This document shows, in pieces, positions 51,795 through 61,828 of a stretch of 64,000 nt of DNA. Location of the stretch: assembly GCF_036323735.1 (NCBI RefSeq), contig NC_086026.1, forward strand, positions 72,380,039-72,444,038, given 5' to 3'. The position numbers and the translations under genes are program-made. Under the pieces are notes generated by a model, which did no database searches, was not told where the DNA came from, and saw only the letters and a program-made list of their open reading frames with translations. Source of the stretch: Rattus norvegicus (lineage: Eukaryota > Chordata > Mammalia > Rodentia > Muridae). How positions within the stretch are numbered: the first letter of the stretch is position 1; the number at the start of each line of letters is the position of its first letter.

Positions 51795-51957
51795 AAAAGG
51801 TTGGTCAGGTAGAGTGACACCCACCTTTAATCCTAGCACTTGGGAGGTAGAGGCAGGTGGATCTCTTTGAGGCTAGCCTGGTCTCCAGAAGGAGTCCAGG
51901 ACAGTCAGGGTTACACAGAGAAACCCTGTCTTGAAAAACCTAGAGAGAGAGAGAGAC

Positions 51958-51988
<31 letters not shown>

Positions 51989-52002
51989 CAGAGAGAGAGT
52001 CA
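51795..52002 (+). mobile_element. B1 SINE with (GAGACA)n tail
   Basis: CACCTTTAATCCTAGCACTT, GGCAGGTGGATCTCTTTGAG, GAAACCCTGTCTTGAAAAAC, then GAGAGACAGAGACAG-type repeats 51942-52000. Confidence 0.9.
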
Positions 52003-52222
52003 CATGGTGGGGGACAAGAGAGATGTCTAAACAGTTATAGCCCTAGCTGCTCTTCCAGAAGACGGCAGTTCTGTTCCCCACACTCAGTCTGACTTCCAAC
52101 TGTCTGTAAATCTGTGACTCTAATTCCAGGAGCTCCCACACAATCTTCTGACCACTAAGGGCAGACACACACGCAGAGGAAACACTCACACACACATAAA
52201 TTAAAATAAGTGAATCTAAAGG
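52003..52222 (+). mobile_element. B2/B3 SINE
   Basis: GGGGACAAGAGAGATGTCTA, CTAGCTGCTCTTCCAGAAGA, CTAATTCCAGGAGCTCCCAC, ATAAATTAAAATAAGTGAAT. Confidence 0.75.
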
Positions 52223-52319
52223 AAAAACACTTTATAAGATCCTTGTTGGGGAGTTAGAGACAGGAAGACCCCTGAAGTCTGCTGGTCTGCCATTGCAGTA
52301 ATCTCCAGGTTTAGGGAAA

Positions 52320-52374
<55 letters not shown>
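52320..52374. repeat. (CA)n microsatellite
   Basis: Uninterrupted run of about 27 CA units. Confidence 0.98.
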
Positions 52375-52377
<3 letters not shown>

Positions 52378-52524
52378 CATATCATTCTCGTGTTCCCATG
52401 AGCCGGAAGCTATCCTGCTCTGCTGGGTAACTGAAACTTTGAAATTCTAATTTCTTTTGCTCGAAAGATTGTATTTCATTATTAATAATAAACATTGTCA
52501 GTTTTCCTTGCATCATGTTATATT

Positions 52525-52741
52525 TATTGACACAGGGTCTAATGTAGCTCAGGCTAGCCTCAGACTGAATCTATGGTCCCTGGAGGGTGACCTTGAGCTA
52601 CTGACCCTCCAGCTTCTACTTCCCGCCTTGGATTACAGGCCTTTGCCACCATGCCCTGCTTATGAAGGCTGGGAGGGCACCCAGGCTTTCTCACGCATAG
52701 TAGGCCAGCACACTATACCAGCTGAGCTACTCCTCAGCCCT
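52525..52741 (-). mobile_element. B4-family SINE
   Basis: ACACAGGGTCTAATGTAGCT, CAGGCTAGCCTCAGACTGAA, GATTACAGGCCTTTGCCACC, then TAGGCCAGCACACTATACCA and GCTGAGCTACTCCTCAGCCC. Confidence 0.8.
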
Positions 52742-52894
52742 GTGTTAGTCCTTTTTTTTTTTTTTTTTTTTTGAAAAACAACAACAATAACAACATTCAA
52801 ATCTGAAAAACCATAGTGTATCATCAAGAGTTACTTCAAAAAGAACATGGGGAAGGGTGGAAACAGAAACAAACAAATAAACAAAATTGTATTC

Positions 52895-53066
52895 AGTGGT
52901 GCAGGAGACATGGCTCAGCAGTTAAGAGCACTTGCTGCTCTTCCAGGATGTTTGAGTTTGGTTCCCAGGATCTACGCCGGCAGCTTACAACAGCTTTAAC
53001 TTCAACTTCAGAGATATGACATACGACATCCTCTTCTGGCCTCTGAGCACACTAGCACATATGTAG

Positions 53067-53110
<44 letters not shown>
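52895..53110 (+). mobile_element. B2/B3 SINE ending in (CA)n
   Basis: GGTGCAGGAGACATGGCTCA, TTAAGAGCACTTGCTGCTCT, GTTTGGTTCCCAGGATCTAC, CA run 53068-53109. Confidence 0.88.
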
Positions 53111-53113
<3 letters not shown>

Positions 53114-53425
53114 TGGGTAAAGTACTTGTGTTGCAGCACACATGAAGCCCTGGGTTAAGCACCTCATAAAAACTGGGCTTGGTGACACCCAACTACAAAC
53201 CCCAGCTAAGGGGTTGGGGATTTAGCTCAGTGGTAGAGAGCTTGCCTAGCAAGCACAAGGCCCTGGGTTCAGTCCTCAGCTCCGAAAAAATAAAATAAAG
53301 TAAAACAAAATAAACCCCAGCTATGACTGATAGAGGCAGGGGTTCAGGAGTTCAAGGTCACTCTTGTCTATGTAGCTAGTTTGAAGCCAGCCTGGGCTAT
53401 GTGAAACCTCTCTCAAAAATTAAAT
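53111..53425 (+). mobile_element. ID_B1-like SINE interrupted by an ID
   Basis: ID-like start GGGTAAAGTACTTGTGTTGC, CTGGGTTAAGCACCTCAT and GGCTTGGTGACACCCAACTA. After the nested ID it resumes with GGCAGGGGTTCAGGAGTTCA and GAAGCCAGCCTGGGCTATGT. Confidence 0.72.
53209..53311 (+). mobile_element. ID SINE nested in ID_B1
   Basis: GGGGTTGGGGATTTAGCTCA, AGCTTGCCTAGCAAGCACAA, TGGGTTCAGTCCTCAGCTCC, tail with TAAAATAAAG. Perfect 12-bp TSD AAACCCCAGCTA at 53197-53208 and 53312-53323. Confidence 0.96.
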
Positions 53426-55025
53426 AATTTTTTAAAGTTTTAAATGCCCACCCCAAGAACTAAGAATGTTAGCAGTGGAAGAGATCAGGTGGCGTCTGCT
53501 TCCACATTCTTCGCTGTTTTATGAATCCTTTACAAGGCGTGTGTATTTCTTAAGTAATTAAAAACACTAAAGAAAGAAAAAGGTTAAATTAAATTTAAAT
53601 GATAAACAACAATTCCAATACACTCAGAAAATTTAATGTGCCCCGTAGAACTAATTTTATCTTGAAAATATGAAGAGATTAGATACATAAAACAGGGAAC
53701 TTAAATTATTAAAACAAAACAAAACAAAACAAACAAAACCCAGCCAGGGAGGAATGGCTGCTCCCCCACTGTGCTGCAGGAAGTTAGTTGAGCTGAGCCA
53801 AAGCTGAGGCCCCAGGTGGCCGAAATGAATGACCCACGGATCCTCAAGGCGGTTTGAAGATAAATCTAAAACACATTCTCTCTGAAGGGCAACAGGATTA
53901 GACCCATAGAGGGATTTGACACTTTCAAATTCCCACAGCTCCCTGTGCAGGAGAAAGAATCAGACCTGGACCCGTGAGCCATGTATGAATGTGAAGTTTC
54001 TCTCTGGTGCTTGCTGCTTCCCAGTGTGATGGCCTCCTCCCACTAGCGAACCTCAGTTACCTTTTACATAATCTATTGTCCCTCTGATCTTTTCACCTCT
54101 GCTTCCTGCCTAAATCTCCTTTGTTTGAAGGCTGCCCCCCATGTCAGTCATCCACACTCTAGCATAAATAAGTCTCCACCACTATACTTCCTGCCTGTTG
54201 CTTTGCTTGTTAGGCTCAGTTCTAAGCAAGTAACTGAGGTGTCACTCAGAGGCTGACTGGTGGAGAGGACCGTGATATGGAAGAAGGCTTATCCCTGGAC
54301 TTCTGCAAAGCTGTTCCTCTGTGTGTCAGCGTCCCAGGGTTCTGTAGAGTAATCGGTTGGACTGGTCACTGAGGTGGCCCTGATTCTCAGAAATTTGTGC
54401 CCGAGGTCCTTGGGTTTGAGGCAGGGAATCTGGGGAGTACAGCTTGAGAACCAGCACCATGTTTGCAGCTTCTAAATCAAGAGAAGGAAGAGATGTGTCC
54501 CATATGCTGCTACACGCCGCCCCTCCCCACCTTCCTCCTGACCTGTGTCTCTAGAGAGAAGCTCAAACAAAGAGGTTGTCCAGGGTGGTGGAATGTGGTG
54601 TTTGGTTAAAGTCCTAGGCTGGCTATGATTATAGTCGCAGTGGCTGGGGAGACGCCCTGGGGAATGCGGTGGGAGGGTTTCCAATCCCTGAGAACGTGTG
54701 TTTAGGAGCACACACCCCCACAGCCATAAGTGCACACATGAGCTGCTAACGCCTGTCCTCAGGCCCCCCCACTATCCCAGTGACACCTTTACCCTCTTCC
54801 TTGAGTGATTTTCAGGGATGTGTGCTTTCTCCTAGGAAGTCTGAAAAACCCCCTGTGAAGTGGGAGCCCTCAAGCAGCTGCACTTGTTCCCGTGTGTGTC
54901 TTCAGGCAGCTGTGCAGGTCTCCAGGCCAGGGTCACAGAAGACCTCTTTCTCCCCTGAGTTTTATATCAAGATAGAAACCTCCTGAAGTTTTGTTGGGTA
55001 AGCAAATGAACGATGAAATGAATGA
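53426..55025. other. Single-copy-looking sequence
   Basis: About 1.6 kb with only a short AAAAC run (53710-53740). No supported exon, RNA or young repeat. The 87-codon minus-strand frame at 54472-54735 is unassigned. Confidence 0.4.
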
Positions 55026-55160
55026 GCTGAGCAGTGGTGGCATAGGCCTCTCATTTCAGCACTCAGAAGGCAGAGGTAGGGCTGGACTTTAATTATTTAT
55101 TCTCCTACCTCCACTTCTCTGATTGCTAGGATTACAGGTATGAGCCACCACACCTGGTTG
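55026..55160. mobile_element. Two opposed B1 fragments
   Basis: Plus-strand piece (GCAGTGGTGGCATAGGCCTC, CAGCACTCAGAAGGCAGAGG) then a minus-strand piece (TCCACTTCTCTGATTGCTAG, GATTACAGGTATGAGCCACC). Confidence 0.68.
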
Positions 55161-55171
55161 GGACTTCCTTT

Positions 55172-55395
55172 CCTTTTAAGATTTACTTATTTTTATTTTA
55201 TGCGTATGAGTCTTTTGTATGCAGGTATATATGTATACTGTGTGTATGACTGGTGCCCAAGAAGACCAGAGAAGGGCATTGGATCCTCTGGAACTGGAAC
55301 TACAAATGGTTGTAAGCCGTCATGTGGATGCTGGGAACCAAATCTGTGTCCTCTGCTAGAAGTTGCTCTTAACCACTGAGCCATCTCTTCAGCCC
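55172..55395 (-). mobile_element. B2 SINE
   Basis: TTTTAAGATTTACTTATTTT, GACTGGTGCCCAAGAAGACC, GGTTGTAAGCCGTCATGTGG, ending GAGCCATCTCTTCAGCCCC. Confidence 0.9.
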
Positions 55396-55396
55396 C

Positions 55397-55540
55397 TGCC
55401 AGGACCCCTTTTATAAGGACGCAAATGTGATTCCTTAGAGCCCCATCCCCAGTACCTATTACCTCCCAAAGGTCTCCACTTAATCCACTCCACTGGGGTA
55501 AGGATTTCAAGTACAAATTTTGCAGACATGCAAACACTCA
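55397..55540 (-). mobile_element. MaLR LTR fragment (MST/MLT1 type)
   Basis: CCTTTTATAAGGACGCAAAT, TATTACCTCCCAAAGGTCTC, GGGGTAAGGATTTCAAGTAC and ATGCAAACACTCAG match the reverse 5' portion of MST/MLT1 LTRs. The left side is replaced by the B2. Confidence 0.72.
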
Positions 55541-55599
55541 GTTCATATCCTGGAATCGCAATAGCCTCCTTGCCTTGATATCAGAGTCTCCCCTCCCCC

Positions 55600-55720
55600 T
55601 TTTTGGTATGTTTGAGACAGTGCCTTGCTATATAGTTGTAGCTGTCCTTGAAGTCATAGTAATTCTCCTATCTCACCTTCTTGAGTACTGGAATTGCGAG
55701 TATCAGCCATGGCACCTCCT
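55600..55720 (-). mobile_element. B1 SINE, old
   Basis: GTTTGAGACAGTGCCTTGCT, CTATCTCACCTTCTTGAGTA, CTGGAATTGCGAGTATCAGC. Confidence 0.65.
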
Positions 55721-55814
55721 GGGATTGCACACTGTCCGTCTCAAGCTTAGCTCATAGAAGAATCTTTATCTTAGACTGTCCAGCATGCCAAAGAGAGAGC
55801 AAGGCTTTATTCTT

Positions 55815-56022
55815 TCTTTCTTTTTAGACATTTTTTTTCTTTTAGTATTTATTTGGGAGAGGACAGACATGCAACTGTATGCATGTGGAGGTCAGACAGA
55901 GGACAATTTGCAGCAATGTCTCCCTTCCACCATGAGGGCTCTGAAGCTTAAGCTTAGTTCAGGCTCCTCAACAGCCATCTCTACCTGCCAAACCACTGCA
56001 ATGGCCTGGGATGCAGGCTCCC
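55815..56022 (-). mobile_element. B3 SINE, diverged
   Basis: GTATGCATGTGGAGGTCAGA, GTCTCCCTTCCACCATGAGG, CTACCTGCCAAACCACTGCA. Confidence 0.6.
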
Positions 56023-56725
56023 TCTTCCGCCATCTCGAGAACCACCACATTGGTTTTAACTTTCATATATCTATTCACAACACTAGGGGCTTCTTCCATG
56101 GTGAGTGATTTTTTTTCGTTTTAAGACAAGGTCGACTGTGGTAACAGCAGTGTTTAGAATCTGTGCGAAGGCAGAAAGGACTCACACTAGCCTGGCCCTA
56201 AGAGGAACCTAGGTGAAGACCGGGTGGAGCACTGGCTCCTAACAGCTGCATTTGAACCAGGCTCTGTGTTTCTCTACATTTCCACCCAACTCCTTTCTAC
56301 TTGCAAAGAGAAATACCTCATGCCCAAAGGTCTAAATAGGTGTGCAGGTTGGTGCTCTGCCAGTTGGGGATTTCTTAAATTATGCTGTATTCTTTTAAAA
56401 AGGTCTGCAGATTCTTATGTTTGATTCCAAGATATATACTTATTTAATTTTAAATTGAAAAAGTAAAACAAAACCACCATGTCTCCTCAATTACAGAAAA
56501 ATCTTCAACTCGCCTCCAGGAGATGTGTGTTTAGGCTTTGACTTCCTCTCTGACCCATCTCTGCCTTTGTCCCCCTCCAAGGCTGTATGCATCACAGTTG
56601 CCAACCACAGGATGTGAATCTCACAGTTCCCATCTCTCTCAGCCCCTCACGCTGGTTGCCCACTACACAGACACAGCGTAAGTAAGTAAGCAGCATAAAT
56701 AACGTAAGAGTTATCTAGGCTTTCC
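56023..56725. other. Single-copy-looking sequence
   Basis: About 700 bp; no recognised feature. Confidence 0.35.
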
Positions 56726-57005
56726 ATCACCAACACACACACACACACACTCACACACACACTCACACATATACACACACTCACACATACACACACACTC
56801 ACACATATATACACACACACTCACACACACACTCTCACACACTCTCACAAACACACTCACACATATACACACATTCACACATATACACACACACTCTCAC
56901 ACACTCACATACAGACCCACTCACACACAGTGACATGCACACACACACTTACACGCACTCACATACAGACCCACTCTCTCTCACACACACACACACTCAC
57001 ATAAA

Positions 57006-57036
<31 letters not shown>

Positions 57037-57060
57037 TCACTCACATACAGACTCTCTGAC

Positions 57061-57110
<50 letters not shown>

Positions 57111-57140
57111 TCACATACAGACCCACTCTCCCTCTCTCTT

Positions 57141-57175
<35 letters not shown>

Positions 57176-57406
57176 AACACACACACTCACTCACATACAG
57201 ACCCACTCTCTCTCTCACACACACATACTCACATACAGACCCACTCACACACACTGACATGCACACACACACTTACACGCACTCACATACAGACCCACTC
57301 TCTCTCTCACACACACAGACCCATTCACACACACACACACTCACATACACTCTCTCTCTCTCACACACACACACACACTCACTCACATACAGACTCTCTG
57401 ACTCTC

Positions 57407-57452
<46 letters not shown>

Positions 57453-57486
57453 TCACATACAGACCCACTCTCCCTCTCTCTTTCTT

Positions 57487-57523
<37 letters not shown>

Positions 57524-57565
57524 AACACACACACTCACTCACATACAGACCTTCTCTCTCTCTCC

Positions 57566-57602
<37 letters not shown>

Positions 57603-57632
57603 TCACATACAGACCCACTCTCCCTCTCTCTT

Positions 57633-57666
<34 letters not shown>

Positions 57667-57842
57667 TCACTCACATACAGACTCTCTGACTCTCTCTCCC
57701 TCTCTCTCTCTCCCTCTCTCTTTCTTTCTCTCTCTCTCTCTCACACACACACACAAACACACACTCACTCACATACAGACCCACTCTCTCTCTCTCACAC
57801 ACACACACTCACATACAGACACACTCACACACACTCACACGT
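56726..57842. repeat. CA/TC array, 1.1 kb, with higher-order repeats
   Basis: ACACAC, CTCTCT and ACTCACATACAGACCC units. Block markers recur: CTTACACGCACTCACATACA at 56948 and 57272 (324 bp); ACATACAGACTCTCTGAC at 57043, 57385 and 57673 (342 and 288 bp). The 339-codon plus-strand frame, His/Thr/Ser/Leu-rich, is an artefact. Confidence 0.96.
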
Positions 57843-58029
57843 ACCACATATACACTCCCACTGGCAAAAGTCCAAGTTACTGAGGGGGCACTTCAAAGAT
57901 CTACGTGACATGGATGCTATATTAGTGGCAACCAAGAAAAGTAGACTCCAGTAATTTTCTCAGAACGCACTTGTGGTTTATAACAGTCGTCATCGTTACA
58001 GGATCTGGAATCACCCTGGAGACCCTGGT

Positions 58030-58315
58030 GTTTGTGAGGGATATTCTAGATTGGGCTAATTGAGATGGAGACTCACTCTAACTGTGGGTAGCACGACTCC
58101 ATCTGTGAGCGGGGTCCTGGACTGAACACAAGGAGAGAGCCAGCTAAGCATCCCCACCTTCCATCTCCTGTAACTAGTCGCCTCACATGCCTGTCGATCG
58201 ATCAACACAGCATCCTCACTCTGGTAGTTTGTGCCCCTGACTATGAGCCACGATAAACCCTTTTTTCATTATGTCATTTTGTCCTAGCTACAAGGAAATA
58301 CCTAATACAGTACTA
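58030..58315 (+). mobile_element. Rodent LTR-like repeat, opposite orientation
   Basis: GTTTGTGAGGGATATTCTAG, CCATCTGTGAGCGGGGTCCT, TATGAGCCACGATAAACCCT and CTACAAGGAAATACCTAATA follow the plus-sense version of the repeat found reversed at 42520 and 61120. Diverged. Confidence 0.5.
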
Positions 58316-58404
58316 TACTGAAAATGCAAGACAGGAGAAGTTCAGCCAAGGTAAGCGCTGACCCAGAGGCCTTGACTCTAAGATGTTCTGTCAGGCAGGT
58401 AGGC

Positions 58405-58480
58405 GGGGAGCCTGGGGTGTAGCTCAGCAGTAGAGCATGGGCTTGACGTGCAAGAATGTCGAATCACATAAGGCCGGGAA
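58405..58480 (+). mobile_element. Old ID-like head
   Basis: GCCTGGGGTGTAGCTCAGCA, GTAGAGCATGGGCTTGACGT, then diverged. Confidence 0.55.
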
Positions 58481-58980
58481 GGAGAAAAGGAGTCCAGATA
58501 CCATTTGACCTCAAGGTTTATTCACTACAGTGATGAGCATCAGTTCATAACACACACAAGCAGTACCTGACCCAGAAGCCAGAGGCAGAGAGGCTCAGAG
58601 GCAAGGCTTAAGTCTGGGACAGCAGCTCCTTCCTCTAGATCCTCGATCGCCAAACAGCAAAGGTGGCATGCCCAGCTGTCCTCTGGTTGGAGAGCAAGCT
58701 AGCACAACAGTCTTTACTGTCTCAGCATCAAGACGCTCTGTCTGCCTGCTGCGAGCTGCTGCTTTCATTTGCTACAAGGGTGTGGTCACACTCCAGCCAA
58801 TCACACTGTCACATTACATCATAGGTTATTACATCATGGGTTATTACATCATAGGTTATTACGTCATGGGTTATTACTTCATTTGTAACTGCTACACACA
58901 GCTGACATGAGCTGGCTGCTCATCACTGTGGCATCCAACTCTTATACTACACAGCTGGCCGATCATTTTTTAGTATCCTA
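58481..58980. other. Unassigned, regulatory-looking segment
   Basis: About 500 bp with TTTATT at 58520, CCAATCACACTG at 58797 and the 15-bp minisatellite. It could be a reverse-strand LTR, but I find no convincing ends or TSD. Confidence 0.3.
58814..58888. repeat. 15-bp minisatellite, five units
   Basis: Units TTACATCATAGGTTA, TTACATCATGGGTTA, TTACATCATAGGTTA, TTACGTCATGGGTTA and a diverged fifth, TTACTTCATTTGTAA. Alternating A/G at unit position 10 suggests duplication as a 30-bp dimer. TTACGTCA and TTACATCAT resemble bZIP (CREB/ATF, C/EBP-ATF) sites. Confidence 0.93.
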
Positions 58981-59169
58981 CTGGGTAGTAAACGTATTTC
59001 CTGTTTACATGCTCTCTACAAAGAGGTCCTGTACTCGATGCCCCTCACCTCAAATATTCAGAAAATCAAAATAAAACAATCCCCCACCCCAACCCCAGCA
59101 ACAGCTAGATAAAGAATCCTCAAGATATACTGTCTTCAAACACTAAGTAATACAGGACTGAACAGAGAT

Positions 59170-59287
59170 TGTAACTGTCTCCCGGTGAGGTAGCTTGTAC
59201 CTGTCATGGCAGCGCATGGGAGGCTGAGGCAAGAGAACTGCCATGAACTTAAGGCTAGCTGGCTTACAAAGTGAGTTTCAAAGGCCT
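59170..59287 (+). mobile_element. B1 SINE, diverged
   Basis: GAGGTAGCTTGTACCTGTCA, GAGGCTGAGGCAAGAGAACT, TAGCTGGCTTACAAAGTGAG. Confidence 0.62.
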
Positions 59288-59465
59288 CCATGATTAAGAG
59301 CTCACACTGCCTGGCAGAGGCTTCAGTTCTCAGCACCCGCACGGCAGCTCACAACCATCTGTAACTCTAGTTCAAGGGGATCCAACAGCCACTTCCGGCA
59401 CGCGCATAATACAAACCTACATGTAGATAAAACGCTTGTACACATAAAATCTTGAAAAATAAAAA
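59288..59465 (+). mobile_element. B2/B3 SINE, diverged
   Basis: TTAAGAGCTCACACTGCCTG, CAGCTCACAACCATCTGTAA, CTCTAGTTCAAGGGGATCCA, AATCTTGAAAAATAAAAATG. Confidence 0.8.
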
Positions 59466-59499
59466 TGCACTAAGATACTACTTTAAAATGAAGACACTG

Positions 59500-59809
59500 G
59501 GGAGCTGGAGAGATGGCTCAGAGGTTAAGAGCACCGACTGCAGGGGTTGGGGATTTAGCTCAGTGGTAGAGCGCTTGCCTAGGAAGCGCAAGGCCCTGGG
59601 TTCGGTCCCCAGCTCCGAAAAAAAAAAAAAAAAGAAAAAAAAAAAAAGAAAAAAAAAAAAAAGAGCACCGACTGCTCTTCCAGATGTCCTGAGTTCAATT
59701 CCCAGCAAACACATGGTGGCTTACAACCATCTGTAATGAGATCTGGTGTTCTCTTCTGGCCTGCAGGTATGCATGTAGGCAATAATAAATAGATTTTAAA
59801 AAATTAAAA
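59500..59809 (+). mobile_element. B2 SINE interrupted by an ID
   Basis: GGAGCTGGAGAGATGGCTCA; after the insert TGTCCTGAGTTCAATTCCCA and GATCTGGTGTTCTCTTCTGG. TSD TTAAAATGAAGACACTG (59483-59499) against TTAAAATGAAGGCACTG (59810-59826), one mismatch. Confidence 0.95.
59542..59660 (+). mobile_element. ID SINE nested in B2
   Basis: GGGGTTGGGGATTTAGCTCA, GCTTGCCTAGGAAGCGCAAG, GGGTTCGGTCCCCAGCTCCG and a long A-rich tail. Perfect 15-bp TSD AAGAGCACCGACTGC at 59527-59541 and 59661-59675. A and B boxes intact. Confidence 0.97.
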
Positions 59810-59826
59810 TTAAAATGAAGGCACTG

Positions 59827-60005
59827 CTCTTACAGAAGATTCGAGTTCAGTTCAAAGCACCTACATTTGTCTCTATATCACTTCCTATAACTTCAACTCC
59901 AAGAGTATTGAGTTCTTCTGGTTTCTTAGTTCACCTACACTCAAGCACACACACACATACACACACACGCACACACACACGCACACACACACGCACACAT
60001 ATTTT
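59827..60005 (+). mobile_element. B2/B3 SINE, 5'-truncated, ending in CA repeats
   Basis: CTCTTACAGAAGATTCGAGT, TATAACTTCAACTCCAAGAG, then ACACACGCAC repeats 59946-59998. Confidence 0.72.
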
Positions 60006-60019
60006 AAATAAAACAAATC

Positions 60020-60135
60020 TTAAGACAGGATGTGGTGGTGCATGCTTAAATTCTGGGTACTGGAGAGACAGACACAGGTGTCTCTGTATGTTCAAGGCCA
60101 GCCTGGTCTGTGTAGCAAGTTCCAGGCCATACTGC

Positions 60136-60169
<34 letters not shown>

Positions 60170-60170
60170 G
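60020..60170 (+). mobile_element. B1 SINE with (AATC)n tail
   Basis: GGATGTGGTGGTGCATGCTT, GTTCAAGGCCAGCCTGGTCT, GTGTAGCAAGTTCCAGGCCA, then AATC tetranucleotides 60138-60169. Confidence 0.88.
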
Positions 60171-60499
60171 ACATTAAAAAGAAAAAGACTCTACCACAAG
60201 TGCATGATTTAAAGGAGTCTCCAGGTCCCTGCTTTCCCATTCCCACCTCATTCCAGTTTCCAGCAGAAAGAGAAAATTCCAATGATTGTCTAGCCCAGGA
60301 GCCAGAACCCAGAAGGAGCAAGGGCCGTGTAGGCTCTGTGCTTTCATGCACAACAGCTACAGGCTGAGCGCACCAGGAAATGAGGCTCTGATGACAACGG
60401 GAGATGCCAAAAAAGCCTTATTATATCCAGAATGCTCCCATCTCATCAAAGCGCATGAGAACCCAGTGAGAGGAAGTGTGTTCAGAATTCAGCCATCGT
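60171..60499. other. Unassigned
   Basis: About 330 bp with no recognised feature. Confidence 0.3.
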
Positions 60500-60585
60500 A
60501 ACCAAGTATGGAGGCCTTTGCCCAGCACTCAGGAGGCAGAGGCAGGGAAGTTCTGACCACTCTGGGCTACTATCGTTCCTTTGGA
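60500..60585 (+). mobile_element. B1 fragment
   Basis: CCCAGCACTCAGGAGGCAGA followed by GGCAGGGAAGTTCTGACCAC. Confidence 0.65.
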
Positions 60586-60689
60586 GCTTACTTTAAAACA
60601 AAGCAAGAAACAAACAAAACCAAAGAGCATCTCCTGCTTGTGCAGTTTAGATTCGGGTGGTCAGAGAACCTCAGGGATGCTTCTGTGCC

Positions 60690-60835
60690 CACCTCCTCAG
60701 GGTTACCAGCGTGTACTGCCACGGCTGGCCTTTTTTATGTGGGGGCGAAACTTGGGCTCTTATTCTGGTGTGTCAAGCACTTGCAGCCTGAGCCCGGTTC
60801 CACACCTGGTCTTTTACAGGCCCTTTCCTGAGTGT
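60690..60835 (-). mobile_element. B4-family remnant
   Basis: ACCAGCGTGTACTGCCACGG and CTGGCCTTTTTTATGTGGGG, then CAAGCACTTGCAGCCTGAGC. Confidence 0.45.
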
Positions 60836-61119
60836 AGATGTGTTGAGATATCACAATCACTTGCAGTACTGTTAAAACTGCCTATGGGACGGATCCAGGG
60901 GCAGGTTGCCCAGGTCTCTGCCTGAGAGGCAGTAAGCTATGCCAGAGCCCAGGTGTGGGCAAGCACACTAGGCAACATTCACCCGACTACACCACCTCAG
61001 GGAACACCGTTCAGAACAAACCCTGTCATTAAGTGACTGTGTATGACAGTAACAGTAGCTATGAGTTATGTAATAATTTTTAACGTAAGCCATCCAAAAG
61101 CTGCTAACACTGAACCATG
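60836..61119. other. Unassigned
   Basis: No recognised feature. Confidence 0.3.
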
Positions 61120-61463
61120 TGTCCTAGTAAGGGTTTTTATTGCTGTGACAAAACACAGTGACCAAAAGCAACTGAGGGAGGGAGTGAGGACAGGAACTCT
61201 GGCTTGGCAGGAACCTGGAGTCAGGAGTTGAAGCAGAGACCATGGAAGGGTGCTGCATGCTAGCTTGCTCCCCACGGCTTGTTCAGCCTGCTTTCTTATA
61301 GAACACAGGACCACCCAGGGTAACCCCAGCTACAATAGACTGGTCGCCCCGCATTGTTCACTAATTGAGAAAATGCCCCACGGGCTTGCCTGACCGGGTG
61401 CAGGCATTTTCTCAATTGGGGTTCCCTCCGATCAGATGACTTCACCATCAACTGATCGATTTC
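61120..61463 (-). mobile_element. Rodent LTR-like repeat
   Basis: TGTCCTAGTAAGGGTTTTTA, TGCTGTGACAAAACACAGTG, GGAACCTGGAGTCAGGAGTT, CAGCCTGCTTTCTTATAGAA, and AATTGAGAAAATGCC with its inverted copy. Same family as 42520. The complement has TG...CA-like ends and a TATAAGAAAG motif. Confidence 0.72.
61363..61417. repeat. 15-bp perfect inverted repeat
   Basis: AATTGAGAAAATGCC (61363-61377) and GGCATTTTCTCAATT (61403-61417), 25-nt loop, inside the LTR-like element. Probably a family feature. Confidence 0.9.
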
Positions 61464-61494
61464 ACCCAGTTTAATCTGATAAGAACAATTAAAG

Positions 61495-61692
61495 AGGATG
61501 AGGGCTGGCTCAGCAGTTCCTGAAAAGGACTGGGGTTCCATTCCCAGCCATCTGCATAGCAACAAACAACTACCACCGCCCAGTTCCAGAGAGGGGCTCT
61601 GACCCCCTCTTCTGGCCTCCTCAGGACTAGACATGCACACAGACATACATGCACACAAAATACCTATGTGTATTAAATAAGAATAAACGTCT
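61495..61692 (+). mobile_element. B2/B3 SINE, diverged
   Basis: GAGGGCTGGCTCAGCAGTTC, GGGGTTCCATTCCCAGCCAT, CTGACCCCCTCTTCTGGCCT, TATTAAATAAGAATAAACG. Confidence 0.82.
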
Positions 61693-61828
61693 TTTTCCCC
61701 TACACAGGGTTTTTCTGTGTAGCCCTAGCTGTTCTGGAACCCGTTCTATAAACCAGGCTGGCCTCGAACTCACAAAATTCTACTGCCTGTATTAAAGGCG
61801 TGTGCCACCACTGCCTGCTGAGTGCCAC
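61693..61828 (-). mobile_element. B1 SINE
   Basis: CAGGGTTTTTCTGTGTAGCC, ACCAGGCTGGCCTCGAACTC, TATTAAAGGCGTGTGCCACC. Confidence 0.9.

Noticed and set aside
56935..57954. 339-codon plus-strand open frame
   Set aside because: It lies almost wholly in the CA/TC array; the His/Thr/Ser/Leu composition follows from CAC/ACA/CTC codons and there is no domain or promoter.
58457..58990. Possible reverse-strand solo LTR
   Set aside because: TTTATT and CCAAT motifs are suggestive, but I found no matching TSD or consensus ends.
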